From the NCBI RefSeq assembly GCF_003626735.1, contig NZ_RBHX01000001.1, forward strand, positions 2,418,001 through 2,482,000: a stretch of 64,000 nt of DNA, in the 5' to 3' direction. A program made the position numbers and the translations under genes. The notes beneath the pieces were generated by a model. It saw only the letters and a list, made by a program, of their open reading frames with translations, was not told the DNA's origin and made no database searches. Shown piece after piece: positions 50,973 through 59,815 of the stretch. Numbering within the stretch: the stretch's first letter is position 1; every line of letters starts with the position of its first letter. Origin of the DNA: Microbacterium sp. CGR2 (GTDB lineage: Bacteria > Actinomycetota > Actinomycetes > Actinomycetales > Microbacteriaceae).

Positions 50973-52373
50973 ATGGGTGAAGTCGAAGACCTGCGCGCGC
51001 GACTGCAGCAGCTCGAGCAGGAGAATGACGCCCTGAGGAAACCGCGCCGCAGAGTCTCCGGCAGGAGTATCGTCGCCGGGATCCTGCTGGTGCTGGCCGT
51101 CGTGATGGCACCGATCGCCGCCATGGGAACCTGGGCGCGGCTGCAGCTCGTCGACGCTGATCGGTTCGTCGCGACCTTCGCACCGCTGGCGGAAGACCCC
51201 GACGTTCAGGACTTCGTCGCCGATCAGGTGACCGCTGCCATCGACGAGCGCGTCGACCTCACTGCCGTGGTGGGCGACGTGTTCGACGGCTTGCGCACCC
51301 TCGATCTTCCTCCGCGCGCAGACTCTGCTCTCACGCTTCTGGAGGCTCCGGCGGCGACCGGATTGAGATCGCTGGTCGATGGCGTCGTGCGCGATGTCGT
51401 CGCCTCGGAGCAGTTCGCCGACATCTGGGCGCAGTCGCTGAGATTCACGCATGAGCGCGCGGTCGCGATCATGCAGAACAGCCCCGACACCGCGCTGCAG
51501 CTGGCCGACGACGGTGTGCTGTCGGTCGATCTCGGCATCGTCGTCGAGCGGGTCAAGACCGTGTTGACGGAGAGGGGCGTCGGGTTCGCCGACTTGATCC
51601 CCGAGATCGATCGATCGGTTCCGATCGCTCAGGCCGATGCGCTGATCATGGTGCGGACGCTCTATCAGGTGGCGGTCGCTGCCGGTTTCTGGATGCCTTG
51701 GGTTGTTCTCGGATTGTTCGTCGTCGGCGTGCTTGTCGCCCGCAGCCGCTCGCGTGCCCTGCTGTGGACCAGCGCGGCGTTCGCCGTGGTCTTCCTGCTC
51801 TTCGCCGCCGGCGTCGGGGTGGGGAGAGGATTCTTCGTCGGCGCGGTGAGTCCGTCCGTGATGTCGGCAGCAGCGGCGGAGTCGGTCTTCGACGAACTCA
51901 CGTCCCTACTGAGTTCGACGGTCGTCGCGTTGGCGCTGGTCGGTGTGCTCATAGCTGTCTGGGCGTGGCTTGCCGGTTCGAGTCGGAACGCCGCGGCGGT
52001 GCGCGGTGCCTTCGAGAGCGGGTTCTCGTCGATCCGGAGGGCGGGGGAGCGGCGAGGGTTGTCGACCGGCCGGTTCGGAGCCGGCGTCGACCGCTTCCGC
52101 GGACCGATCCTCATCGCCGGGTTGCTCATCGGGGTGCTCGTCCTCATCACGACGCGGCCCGTCACCTTCGGCGCGGTCGTCGGGGTCTCCGTCGGTCTGC
52201 TGGTGCTCGTTCTCCTGGTCGAGGTGCTGCGGAGACCTGACGAAGGGCATCCCGACGCCGTGGATCCCGAAGAGGACGTTTCCGCGGGGACGTCGAACAT
52301 CGACGTGCCGCTCGCGGATTCCCGCGTGCCGGATGCGGTCCCGGACTCGTCCTCCCGCACCGGGACGCCGTGA
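50973..52373 (+). CDS. Multi-pass membrane protein with N-terminal coiled coil, unknown function
   Basis: 466 residues. Cytoplasmic coiled coil (EVEDLRARLQQLEQENDALRK), helix 1 (SIVAGILLVLAVVMAPIAAMG), an extracytoplasmic domain (about 60-240; DADRFVATFAPLAEDPDVQDFV, TLLEAPAATGLRSLVDGVV), then three or more helices (about 215-310) and two helices near 370-410 with an acidic tail. I do not recognise the family; a similar layout is found in actinobacterial membrane proteins of unknown role. SD GGAGGG nine bases before ATG 50973. It lies between the two GAP genes. Confidence 0.75.
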   Translation: MGEVEDLRARLQQLEQENDALRKPRRRVSGRSIVAGILLVLAVVMAPIAAMGTWARLQLVDADRFVATFAPLAEDPDVQDFVADQVTAAIDERVDLTAVVGDVFDGLRTLDLPPRADSALTLLEAPAATGLRSLVDGVVRDVVASEQFADIWAQSLRFTHERAVAIMQNSPDTALQLADDGVLSVDLGIVVERVKTVLTERGVGFADLIPEIDRSVPIAQADALIMVRTLYQVAVAAGFWMPWVVLGLFVVGVLVARSRSRALLWTSAAFAVVFLLFAAGVGVGRGFFVGAVSPSVMSAAAAESVFDELTSLLSSTVVALALVGVLIAVWAWLAGSSRNAAAVRGAFESGFSSIRRAGERRGLSTGRFGAGVDRFRGPILIAGLLIGVLVLITTRPVTFGAVVGVSVGLLVLVLLVEVLRRPDEGHPDAVDPEEDVSAGTSNIDVPLADSRVPDAVPDSSSRTGTP

Positions 52374-52390
52374 GCCGTCTGGCGTGACAG

Positions 52391-53106
52391 ATGTTCGGTG
52401 CCCTGTGGCAACTCATCCCGGTGGCCATCGGCGTGATTGCGAGCCCGGTGGCCGTGATGGCGCTGATCGGCGTCCTGTTGTCTCAGAATTCGCGGCGCAA
52501 CGGTGCCGCGTTCCTGGCGGGGTGGGTGGTCAGCGCGACCGTGCTGTGACCGTGGGACTGCTGGCGTTCTCGGCGGCGGACACACCTGGCGCGTTCCGAT
52601 CGGCTCCCTGGGTGCCCATCGTCCACGCGGTCATCGGCGTCGTCTGCACCGGAGGTGCGCTGTGGACTTTCTTCCGGGCCCGACTGGTGGTCGCGCGGGT
52701 GGCCGAGGCGCATACGCCCGACGAGCTCACCGCGGCCACGCCGCAGCTGCCTGGTCTCGTCCGCTCGGTCGAGCGGTTCACCCCGGGACGCTCGTTCCTG
52801 CTCGGGTTCGGGATCTTCCTCACGCCGATGAACATCGCCCTCGTGGCCGCAGCGGCGATCGGAATCGTGCTCGCCCGGCTGCCGGAGCCTCAGCTTCTCC
52901 TCACGGTGTGCGGGTTCCTCGCGGCGGCCGCGGCCCCCGTGGCGATTCCCGTCTTCAGCGTGCTGGCACGCGGCGAGGAGGCTGACCCGATGCTTCGACG
53001 ATTGCGGCGATGGATGCTGCACCGCAGCGGGTTCCTCACGGCGGCGGTGCTGCTGCTCGTCGGCGTCCTCCAATTCGTGAAAGCACTTCAGGGGTGGTTC
53101 TCGTGA
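52391..53106 (+). pseudogene. GAP family membrane protein, copy 2, split by a one-base frameshift
   Basis: The first frame begins at ATG 52391 (ALWQLIPVAIGVIASPVAVM, AFLAGWVVSATVL) and stops at TGA 52547-52549 after 52 codons. The remaining GAP homology, TVGLLAFSAADTPGAF.. to the C-terminal VLQFVKALQGWFS, is in the next frame to 53106. Adding one G after CTG at 52546 would restore GWVVSATVL-VTVGLLAF, matching GWLAGIIVVTTVFTLL of copy 1. The break creates GTGA (52546-52549), so the second part could restart by coupling; a split functional gene is therefore an alternative to a pseudogene or a sequencing error. Confidence 0.8.
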
Positions 53107-54785
53107 CAGTCGGGCAGAGCTGGAGCCGGTACCGTCGTCGGTTCGGATCGCGGAAGACGATCGCGCAAGACCTCAAGGCCGGGATCGTCCTGGGCGTCGA
53201 GAGCGTGCCGGACGGCCTCGCCGCCGGGCTTCTCGCGGGCGTCAACCCGTTGTATGGTCTCAACGCCTACATCGTGGGCACCCTGTTCGGCGCAGTGGCG
53301 ACCGGGTCGGTCTTCATGACGGTGCAGGCGACGGGAGCGATGGCCGTCATCGTCGCGGACGTCCCCGAGATCCACGGTCCGGATGCCGTCGGCGCGATGG
53401 CGATGATGACCGTCATGGCGGGGATAGCGATGCTGGCGCTCGGGATGGCCGGACTCGGCAAGCTCGTCCGCTTCATCCCCGCCGCCGTGCTCATCGGCTT
53501 CGTCAACGCCGTGGCGGTCAATATCGTCCTCAGCCAGCTCGCGAACTTCACGGGTTTCGTCAGCACCTCCGGCAACCGCCTGACCCGCGCGGTGGACACC
53601 GTGCTGCATATCGCGCAGGTGAGCTGGCTGTCGATCCTGGTCGGGGCCGTCACCGTCCTGCTGATCCTCGTGCTGGAGCGCACCCGACTGGGTGCACTGT
53701 CGATGGTCGTGGGGATCGTGGTCGGCTCCGCTCTGGCGCAACTCCTTCCCCACGGCGCGGTGGCCATGATCTCGGATGTCGCGGAGGTCGAGCGCGGCAT
53801 CCCGAGGCTTTCGCTGCCGGATCCGTCCATGCTCCTCGCGCTGATCGTTCCGGCACTCTCCCTCGCCCTTGTGGGCCTGGTGCAGGGAGCCGGGATCTCC
53901 GGATCCATCCCCAACCCCGACGGCAGGTACCCGGACGCCTCCGCCGACTTCCGGGGCCAGGGGATCGCCAACATCGCCACGGGAATGCTGCAGGGCATGC
54001 CCGTCGGCGGATCGATGTCGGCGACCGCGCTCGCGCGGGCGGCGGGAGCGAAGAGCGCGTCAGCGAACCTCTTCGCGGGGATCGTGATGGTGTCGATCGT
54101 GCTGCTGTTCGCTCCGCTGATCGGCTACATCGCGATGCCCGCGCTCGCCGGCCTGCTGATCATCATCGGAGTGCGCACGTTCAAGACCGAACAGATCATC
54201 ATGGTCTTGAAGACGGGACCGGTCCAGATCGCAGTCTTCCTCGTGACCTTCGCGCTCACCCTGCTCATCCCGCTGCAGTACGCCGTTCTGACCGGGGTCG
54301 GACTCGCCGTCGTTCTGCACATCGCCCGCCAGTCCAATCGCGTGCGGATGAAGCGGTGGGTCTTCGACGACGACAGCGGACGGCCACTCGAGACGACGCC
54401 GCCCGAGACGCTGGGCGCGGGGGAGACCGTCATCCTGACTCCGTACGGGAGTCTGTTCTTCGCGTCGGCGGACTCGTTTCGACAGCAACTCCCCACACCG
54501 GAGAGGGATGCGACGGACGCGTTCGTCATCCTCCGCCTCCGCGGGACGGATGAACTGGGTGTGACCTTCCTCACGATGCTGCGCGCCTACGCCGCCGAGG
54601 TACGGGCGGCCGGAGCGACGCTGATGGTGGCGGGGATCGGTCCACGTGTTTCCGCACAACTGGCATCCACGGGCGTGCACCGTGCGATCGGCGAGGCGAA
54701 TCTGTTTCTCGAACGGCCCCGGGTCGGGGATGCGGTGCACGAGGCCGTGGCCGAAGTGTCGCGACGGAGAACGCAGACAGGATGA
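53103..54785 (+). CDS. SulP/SLC26 family anion transporter with STAS domain, copy 2
   Basis: 560 residues. Membrane domain (about 25-420) with GIVLGVESVPDGLAAGLLAGVNPLYGLNAYIVG, GNRLTRAVDT and MPVGGSMSATALARAAGAKS, then a STAS domain (about 445-545; ETVILTPYGSLFFASADSFR). It differs strongly from copy 1, so the two may move different anions. Its GTG start overlaps the GAP stop (GTGA). It is the last gene of the sulP1 operon and converges with the HAD gene. Confidence 0.9.
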   Translation: MTVGQSWSRYRRRFGSRKTIAQDLKAGIVLGVESVPDGLAAGLLAGVNPLYGLNAYIVGTLFGAVATGSVFMTVQATGAMAVIVADVPEIHGPDAVGAMAMMTVMAGIAMLALGMAGLGKLVRFIPAAVLIGFVNAVAVNIVLSQLANFTGFVSTSGNRLTRAVDTVLHIAQVSWLSILVGAVTVLLILVLERTRLGALSMVVGIVVGSALAQLLPHGAVAMISDVAEVERGIPRLSLPDPSMLLALIVPALSLALVGLVQGAGISGSIPNPDGRYPDASADFRGQGIANIATGMLQGMPVGGSMSATALARAAGAKSASANLFAGIVMVSIVLLFAPLIGYIAMPALAGLLIIIGVRTFKTEQIIMVLKTGPVQIAVFLVTFALTLLIPLQYAVLTGVGLAVVLHIARQSNRVRMKRWVFDDDSGRPLETTPPETLGAGETVILTPYGSLFFASADSFRQQLPTPERDATDAFVILRLRGTDELGVTFLTMLRAYAAEVRAAGATLMVAGIGPRVSAQLASTGVHRAIGEANLFLERPRVGDAVHEAVAEVSRRRTQTG

Positions 54786-54817
54786 CCGCGGAGCGGCTCA
54801 TCCGACCGGGGGAGCCG

Positions 54818-55774
54818 TCACCGGGCGTCGGCCGGAGAAGCCGAAGGATCGGGGAACACCGTCGCCCAGTCCTCTCGCACGCTGACCACCGTGTAGTCGT
54901 TGTCGGGAGCGGCGGCGAGGGCCTTGTCCGCCCCGGCGTCATAGGGCGCGTCGCCTCGCCCGTCGTCGTCGTGATGGACCAGCAGAGCGAATCCCGGGCG
55001 AGGTCCGCGGCGGGCGAAGTCCAGCATCGGCATGTCGCCGTTGGAGTTTCCTGCTGCGAACAGCGGGCGTCGTCCGATCCTGGCCCAGATCCGGATCGGC
55101 TTCTCTCCTCCGTCGTCGAAGAAGTCCAGCGCGGGGGAGTAGCGCACGGTGGCGGCATCCTCGTCGTAGGTGAGCCCGAAGGCCGAGCCGATCACGCGCT
55201 CCGGCGGGATGCCGTAGTTGGTCTGCGTCATCGGACGCATGAAGTCGCGCTCGCCGCCCGAGACGATGTAGCACGTGAAGCCGTGGCGCTCGAGGTATCG
55301 CAGCAGCTCGACCATCGGCTGATAGACCGCTTCGGCGTAGGGGCGCCGGGAGATCGGATGCCGTGCTGTGCGATAGAACTCGCTCACGGCCTCCGCGTAG
55401 TCCTCGACGCTCATACCGTCGTTGAGGCCGACGAGCGCCGAGAGCAGCACCTTCAGGTCCGAGTCGTCGCCCGCGTAGTGCTTGTCGATCGCGGTGCCGA
55501 GCCACGCGAGATCGCCGCTCGTCGCCGCCAGATAGGGCTGTCGTCGGGCGAGCTCAGGATTGCGCTCCGCCACGACTCGCCATCGCTCCACGACGTAGTG
55601 AAGTTGCGTGGGCATCGGCTTCTCCGCCCAGAGAGTGCCGTCGTTGTCGAACACCGCGATGCGTTCCTCGATCGGCACGGCACGCGGACCGTCGACGACC
55701 GAAGCGACGAACGCCTCGATGGCCCTGCGTGTGGGGGTGTCGCGCCACGAGGTCAGTCCAGCCGGATCATTCAT
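54818..55774 (-). CDS. HAD-family phosphatase
   Basis: 318 residues. HAD motif I FDNDGTLWAEKP, motif II VSGGERDF (Ser), motif IV FAAGNSNGDMPML. The N-terminal cap (about 50-150) is typical of nonspecific acid-phosphatase-like HAD proteins. Substrate unknown; no signal peptide. ATG 55774 has GAGGAAGAGA upstream; the in-frame ATG at 55813 is not needed. Site 4 and CACCAT (-10) lie upstream. Confidence 0.87.
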   Translation of the reverse strand: MNDPAGLTSWRDTPTRRAIEAFVASVVDGPRAVPIEERIAVFDNDGTLWAEKPMPTQLHYVVERWRVVAERNPELARRQPYLAATSGDLAWLGTAIDKHYAGDDSDLKVLLSALVGLNDGMSVEDYAEAVSEFYRTARHPISRRPYAEAVYQPMVELLRYLERHGFTCYIVSGGERDFMRPMTQTNYGIPPERVIGSAFGLTYDEDAATVRYSPALDFFDDGGEKPIRIWARIGRRPLFAAGNSNGDMPMLDFARRGPRPGFALLVHHDDDGRGDAPYDAGADKALAAAPDNDYTVVSVREDWATVFPDPSASPADAR

Positions 55775-55803
55775 TCTCTTCCTCGCTCTTCGGTCGACGT
55801 TCC

Positions 55804-55858
55804 ATGGTGCCATCGGGCGCCGAGGGGGAGCCCGACGGGGTCACCCGGCATGGGCGAG
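55804..55858 (-). promoter_or_regulatory. Palindromic operator site 4 and -10 box of the HAD gene
   Basis: GTCACCC-GGCAT-GGGCGAG (55840-55858), two mismatches to perfect symmetry; CACCAT on the minus strand at 55809-55804 is 40 bases from its center, predicting a 22-base leader. Confidence 0.5.
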
Positions 55859-55862
55859 GGTC

Positions 55863-56576
55863 TCACGTCGCCATCTCGCGCGGCGGGGGCCGCCAGCCGG
55901 AGACGACCCGCGCCACCGCGATCACGAGAAACAGCTGCCCGGTGATCGCTTCGACGATCGCCACACTCTGGACCAGCGGCCCCACCGGCACCAGATTCCC
56001 GTAGCCGGTCGTCGTGAGCGTCGTGAAGGAGAAGAAGAGCAGGCTGGAGAGTGAGTCGTCCTCTGCGGAACCGAAGAGCGGTGTTGCGGTCCACAGCACG
56101 ATCAGGTTGTAGGCGAAGGTGAAGAACATGCCGACCATCACGTAGGCGGCGATGGACGCCAGAAGCGTCTGGCCATCGACGAGCGTCTTTCGGGACTGGT
56201 GCGCGATGATCGCGAACGGCGCGACGAAGTACGCCACCAGCGAGGCGAAAGCCAACGACACGTCCACCAGCTGGCCCGTGAGGCCGACCACCTGAGCGAT
56301 CACCGCGGCGACGCCGACAGCGGCGATGACGATCCAGCCGATCCGCCGGAGCCCCGGCCGCACGCGCGCGACGAACAGCGTGGCGGCGACCGTGACGAGC
56401 TGGAAGAGCAGCGCGATGGCATTGGGGGTGGTCGACTGCTGCACCGCACACACCACGTACGAGATCCCCAACAGTACGAGGACGACCCAATAGCCGGAGC
56501 GCCACGATGAGTGGTGCTCCGCGCCTGTAGGAGGGGTGCTGACGACCTCGCCGTCCCCTCGAGCTGGTTCGTCCAT
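55863..56576 (-). CDS. Potassium channel family protein (two-helix pore, Ion_trans_2)
   Basis: 237 residues. Four N-terminal helices (about 28-120), then a pore unit: outer helix AAYVMVGMFFTFAYNLIVLW, pore loop FTTLTTTGYGNLVPVG with the TTGYG selectivity filter, and inner helix VAIVEAITGQLFLVIAVARVV. It should conduct K+; no RCK regulatory domain. The gene sits between the HAD gene and a divergent acyl-CoA synthetase; its start ATG 56576 has GGCGGAG close upstream. Confidence 0.88.
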   Translation of the reverse strand: MDEPARGDGEVVSTPPTGAEHHSSWRSGYWVVLVLLGISYVVCAVQQSTTPNAIALLFQLVTVAATLFVARVRPGLRRIGWIVIAAVGVAAVIAQVVGLTGQLVDVSLAFASLVAYFVAPFAIIAHQSRKTLVDGQTLLASIAAYVMVGMFFTFAYNLIVLWTATPLFGSAEDDSLSSLLFFSFTTLTTTGYGNLVPVGPLVQSVAIVEAITGQLFLVIAVARVVSGWRPPPREMAT

Positions 56577-56677
56577 CGGCTCCGCCTCTCCTGCGCGCCG
56601 CTCACCCCATCGGGCGGGCCTTCACGCGATGGTAGCGCCGAGCGCGCTCGCCGCTCCCACCTTTCAGCGATTCGCGG

Positions 56678-56692
56678 CAGGATGGAGTCATG
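56678..56692 (+). promoter_or_regulatory. Leaderless promoter of acyl-CoA synthetase
   Basis: CAGGAT, GGAGTC, ATG at 56690. Confidence 0.45.
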
Positions 56693-58390
56693 TCCGGCAA
56701 TCCGTATGAATCCCGCCCCTGGCTCCGGTCCTACGCAGACGATGTCCCCGCGGACATCGCAGATCCGTCTCAGACGTTGCCCGAGATGATGTCCGCGAGC
56801 ATCAAGAGGTTCCGGCGTCACACGGCTCTCGAGTTCTTCGGCGCGACCACGACATACGAGCAGCTCGGTGAGCAGATCGAGAAAGCAGCGGAAGGACTTC
56901 GGCGGCTGGGAGTGGTCAAGGGCGATCGCGTCGCATTGGTGCTCCCGAACTGCCCGCAGCACGTGGTGGCCTTCTACGCGGCTCTGCGTCTCGGTGCGAT
57001 CGTGGTCGAGCACAACCCGCTCTACACGGCTCGTGAGCTCCGACACCAGTTCGAAGATCATGGCGCCCGCGTGGCTGTCGTCTGGGACAAGGTCGTCGAC
57101 ACGCTCGCCGATTTCCCGTCCGATCTGAAGCTCGCGCACATCGTGAGCGTGGACATCACCGCAGCGTTGCCGTTCGCCAAACGTCTGCTGCTTCGCCTGC
57201 CGCTGCCCAAGGCCCGCGCATCGCGGGCGAAGCTGACCGGAACGCCGAAGGCCCGGCATCGGCTCGCGTGGAAGAAGCTGCTCGATCACCGCCGGATCTC
57301 GCGCCGCGTCGAGGGTCCTGTTCTCGATGACATCGCGCTGCTGCAGTACACCAGCGGGACGACAGGCGACCCGAAGGGTGCGATCCTCACCCACGCGAAC
57401 CTCCGCGCCAACGCGATGCAGGGACGCGCCTGGGTTCCGGGTCTCATCGACGGCGAGGAGACCTTCTACGGGGTGCTGCCGCTGTTCCACGCCTATGGCA
57501 TGACACTCTGCCTCACGTTCGCGATGAGCATCGGCGCGAAGCTGGTGCTGTTCCCGACGTTCGACCTCGGGCTGGTGACGGATGCGGCGCGCACGAGCCC
57601 GCCGACATTCCTCCCGGCGGTGCCGCCGATCTACGACCAGCTTGCCCGCGCGGCATCCCGCGGCACGATCGATCTCTCGACGGTCCGATTCGCGATCTCC
57701 GGGGCGATGAGCCTCCCGGTGGCCACCGTGCAGCGTTGGGAGGAGGCGACGGGTGGATTGCTCGTCGAGGGCTACGGCATGACCGAGAGCTCACCGGTCG
57801 CGCTGGGCAATCCGATGGGCAGGACCCGACGGCCGGGGACCGTCGGCGTGCCGTTCCCCAGCACCGAGATCCGGGTCGTCGACCCCGACGACCCCGCGAT
57901 GGACAAGCCCGTCGGCGAGCGGGGCGAACTCCTCCTCCGCGGTCCGCAGGTGTTCCAGGGCTACTGGCAGCGGCCTGCCGACACCGCCGCCTCGCTCCTC
58001 GCCGACGGATGGCTCCGCACCGGCGACATCGCCGAGGTCGCGCCGGACGGCTTCGTGACGATCGTCGACCGGCTCAAAGAACTCATCATCACCGGGGGCT
58101 TCAACGTCTCTCCGAGTGAGGTCGAGGAAGCACTCGAGGCGCACCCCGACGTGGTGGGTGCGGCCGTTGTCGGCATGCCGCGTTCGAGCGGTGGCGAGGA
58201 GGTTGCGGCGGCGGTGATCCTCCGCGAAGGGGCAGAGCTCGATTCCGGCGCACTGCGCGACTTCTGTCGCACGCGGCTCACCGCGTACAAGGTGCCGCGG
58301 CGGGTCACCGCGGTCGATGACCTTCCGCGCTCGCTCATCGGCAAGGTGCTGCGTCGCCAGGTGCGGGAGCAACTGCTCGCCATGGAGTGA
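56690..58390 (+). CDS. AMP-binding long-chain fatty-acid-CoA ligase
   Basis: 566 residues, ANL superfamily. P-loop YTSGTTGDPKGAILTHAN (about 223-240), A5 YGMTESSP, A7/A8 GELLLRGPQVFQGYW and GDIAEVAPDG, with the DRLKELIITGGFNVSPSEVEE hinge, and C-terminal Lys in SLIGKVLRRQ. It activates a carboxylic acid with ATP to form its CoA thioester; long-chain fatty acid is likely from similarity to FadD-type enzymes. It converges on an alcohol dehydrogenase gene with two bases between the stops. Confidence 0.92.
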   Translation: MSGNPYESRPWLRSYADDVPADIADPSQTLPEMMSASIKRFRRHTALEFFGATTTYEQLGEQIEKAAEGLRRLGVVKGDRVALVLPNCPQHVVAFYAALRLGAIVVEHNPLYTARELRHQFEDHGARVAVVWDKVVDTLADFPSDLKLAHIVSVDITAALPFAKRLLLRLPLPKARASRAKLTGTPKARHRLAWKKLLDHRRISRRVEGPVLDDIALLQYTSGTTGDPKGAILTHANLRANAMQGRAWVPGLIDGEETFYGVLPLFHAYGMTLCLTFAMSIGAKLVLFPTFDLGLVTDAARTSPPTFLPAVPPIYDQLARAASRGTIDLSTVRFAISGAMSLPVATVQRWEEATGGLLVEGYGMTESSPVALGNPMGRTRRPGTVGVPFPSTEIRVVDPDDPAMDKPVGERGELLLRGPQVFQGYWQRPADTAASLLADGWLRTGDIAEVAPDGFVTIVDRLKELIITGGFNVSPSEVEEALEAHPDVVGAAVVGMPRSSGGEEVAAAVILREGAELDSGALRDFCRTRLTAYKVPRRVTAVDDLPRSLIGKVLRRQVREQLLAME

Positions 58391-58392
58391 CG

Positions 58393-59427
58393 TCAGGGCA
58401 CGACGACGGCGCGCCCGAGCACCTCCCCGTGGTGCAGTCGGCTGTAGGCCTCGACGGCCTGATCGATGTCGTAGCGCTCGACGTGCACGCTGACAGCGCC
58501 GGTCCGTGCGAGGTCGAGCACCTCGATGAGTTCACCGCGAGTACCCCAGTACGGAGCGCGGACGGCAGCACCCATCGCGGTGGAGAAGAACCCCGCAGGC
58601 AGGATGCCGCCGCCGATGCCGACGATGTGGATGAAGCTGTCGATCCCTGCGACCTCACGCGCCAGATCGACCGTCGGCTGCACACCCGCGAAGTCGAACA
58701 CGGCCGCGGCTCCGAGCCCGCCGGTCAGTTCGCGGATCTGTGCGGCGGCATCCGGGCCGGACACGACGGTGTGATGCGCGCCGACCTCCTTCGCCAGTTC
58801 CAGTTTGTCCTCGCTGATGTCGACGGCGATCACCGTGGCCTGCGAGATCGCGCGGATGATCTGCACGCCGACGTGCCCGAGGCCACCGACGCCGATCACG
58901 ACCGCTGTCGCTCCGGGGTAGAGCTTCTCCTTCGCGGAGACGATCGCGTGGTACGGGGTGAGCCCCGCGTCGGTGAGAGAGACGGTCTCGACAGGATCGA
59001 GGTCGCCCAACGGCGCCAGGTGGCGGGGATCGTCGACGATCACGTATTCGGCCATGGCCCCGGGGGCGCCGAGGCCGGGAGGTGTGATGCCCATCTCGGC
59101 GGCGTATGGGCAGTAGTTCTCGGCTCCCTGGGCGCAGGCGTGACAACGGCCGCACCCCCACGGCCCGTAGATCGCGTAGGCGGCGCCGAGTTCGATCCCC
59201 TCGACACCTTCGCCGAGCTTGTCCACGACCCCGGCACCCTCGTGCCCGAGAGTGAGCGGGAGACCGTAGGTGTACTGGTCCTCCGGAAGATCCATCACGA
59301 ACCAGTCCGAATGACACAGGCCCGCTGCAGTGACTTTCAGTCTGACCTGACCCGGCCCGGGTTCCGGGGTGGGGATCTCGACGACCTCAGGGCCTTTGCC
59401 GATTTCGCGGTACTGCACTGCCTTCAT
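58393..59427 (-). CDS. Zinc-dependent alcohol dehydrogenase (AdhP-like)
   Basis: 344 residues, MDR family. Catalytic zinc site GLCHSDW and GHEGAG, structural zinc with four Cys in CGRCHACAQGAENYC, Rossmann site VIGVGGLGHVGVQ. NAD-dependent interconversion of alcohols and aldehydes. SD AGAGGAAC before ATG 59427. The neighbouring acyl-CoA synthetase could take the acid product of alcohol oxidation, but no operon links them. Confidence 0.92.
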   Translation of the reverse strand: MKAVQYREIGKGPEVVEIPTPEPGPGQVRLKVTAAGLCHSDWFVMDLPEDQYTYGLPLTLGHEGAGVVDKLGEGVEGIELGAAYAIYGPWGCGRCHACAQGAENYCPYAAEMGITPPGLGAPGAMAEYVIVDDPRHLAPLGDLDPVETVSLTDAGLTPYHAIVSAKEKLYPGATAVVIGVGGLGHVGVQIIRAISQATVIAVDISEDKLELAKEVGAHHTVVSGPDAAAQIRELTGGLGAAAVFDFAGVQPTVDLAREVAGIDSFIHIVGIGGGILPAGFFSTAMGAAVRAPYWGTRGELIEVLDLARTGAVSVHVERYDIDQAVEAYSRLHHGEVLGRAVVVP

Positions 59428-59497
59428 GACGGTTCCTCTCAGCTTGTGGCGTCGTGAATCCTGCCCTTCCATCATGCCTCCCCGCACGGATTTCCGC

Positions 59498-59746
59498 TCA
59501 GGCAGCGGCTGCGCGCTCTTCCGTCACGGTCAGATCGAAGGAGCCCCCTGATCGGATCTCCAGGTCTCCGAGCCCCGGGAGCCGAACGACGCCCCGGACT
59601 CCGGTGGGGACCGAGAGGGTGTACCGGATGCCGTCGGCCACGCGCCGCCACTCGCCCTCGATGCGGCCGTAGGGAGACTGGAGATGGGCGGGATCGCGGC
59701 GCGCGTGCTCGTCGAGGAGATTCTGCGGCCCGAGCAGCACACGCAC
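59498..59746 (-). pseudogene. Remnant of an alpha-L-rhamnosidase (GH78) C-terminal domain
   Basis: 82 codons. From about residue 23 the sequence HLQSPYGRIEGEWRR, ADGIRYTLSVPTGVRGVVRL, LPGLGDLEIRSGGSFDL matches the C-terminal beta domain that closes GH78 rhamnosidases (typically SPYGxIxSxW, then VPxGxxAxVxLP, then SGxHxF). No catalytic (alpha/alpha)6 domain lies upstream; the sequence before it is an SGNH gene. I read it as a truncated gene, possibly still translated from GTG 59746. Confidence 0.55.
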
Positions 59747-59815
59747 GCGACCGTGACACTCAAACCTCGTCTCATCCGTCGCGCGAGCTCTTAGCCGCTC
59801 GTCGGATCGCGCTGG

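Noticed and set aside
56601..56618. CTCACCC-CATC-GGGCGGG upstream of the K+ channel and acyl-CoA synthetase, similar to the palindrome sites
   Set aside because: Spacing is four not five, the right half has a mismatch, and no -10 box lies 39-42 bases from its center on either strand.
58388..58395. TGACGTCA palindrome over both stop codons of converging genes
   Set aside because: Eight bases arising from TGA, CG and the reverse of TGA; expected by chance at such a junction.
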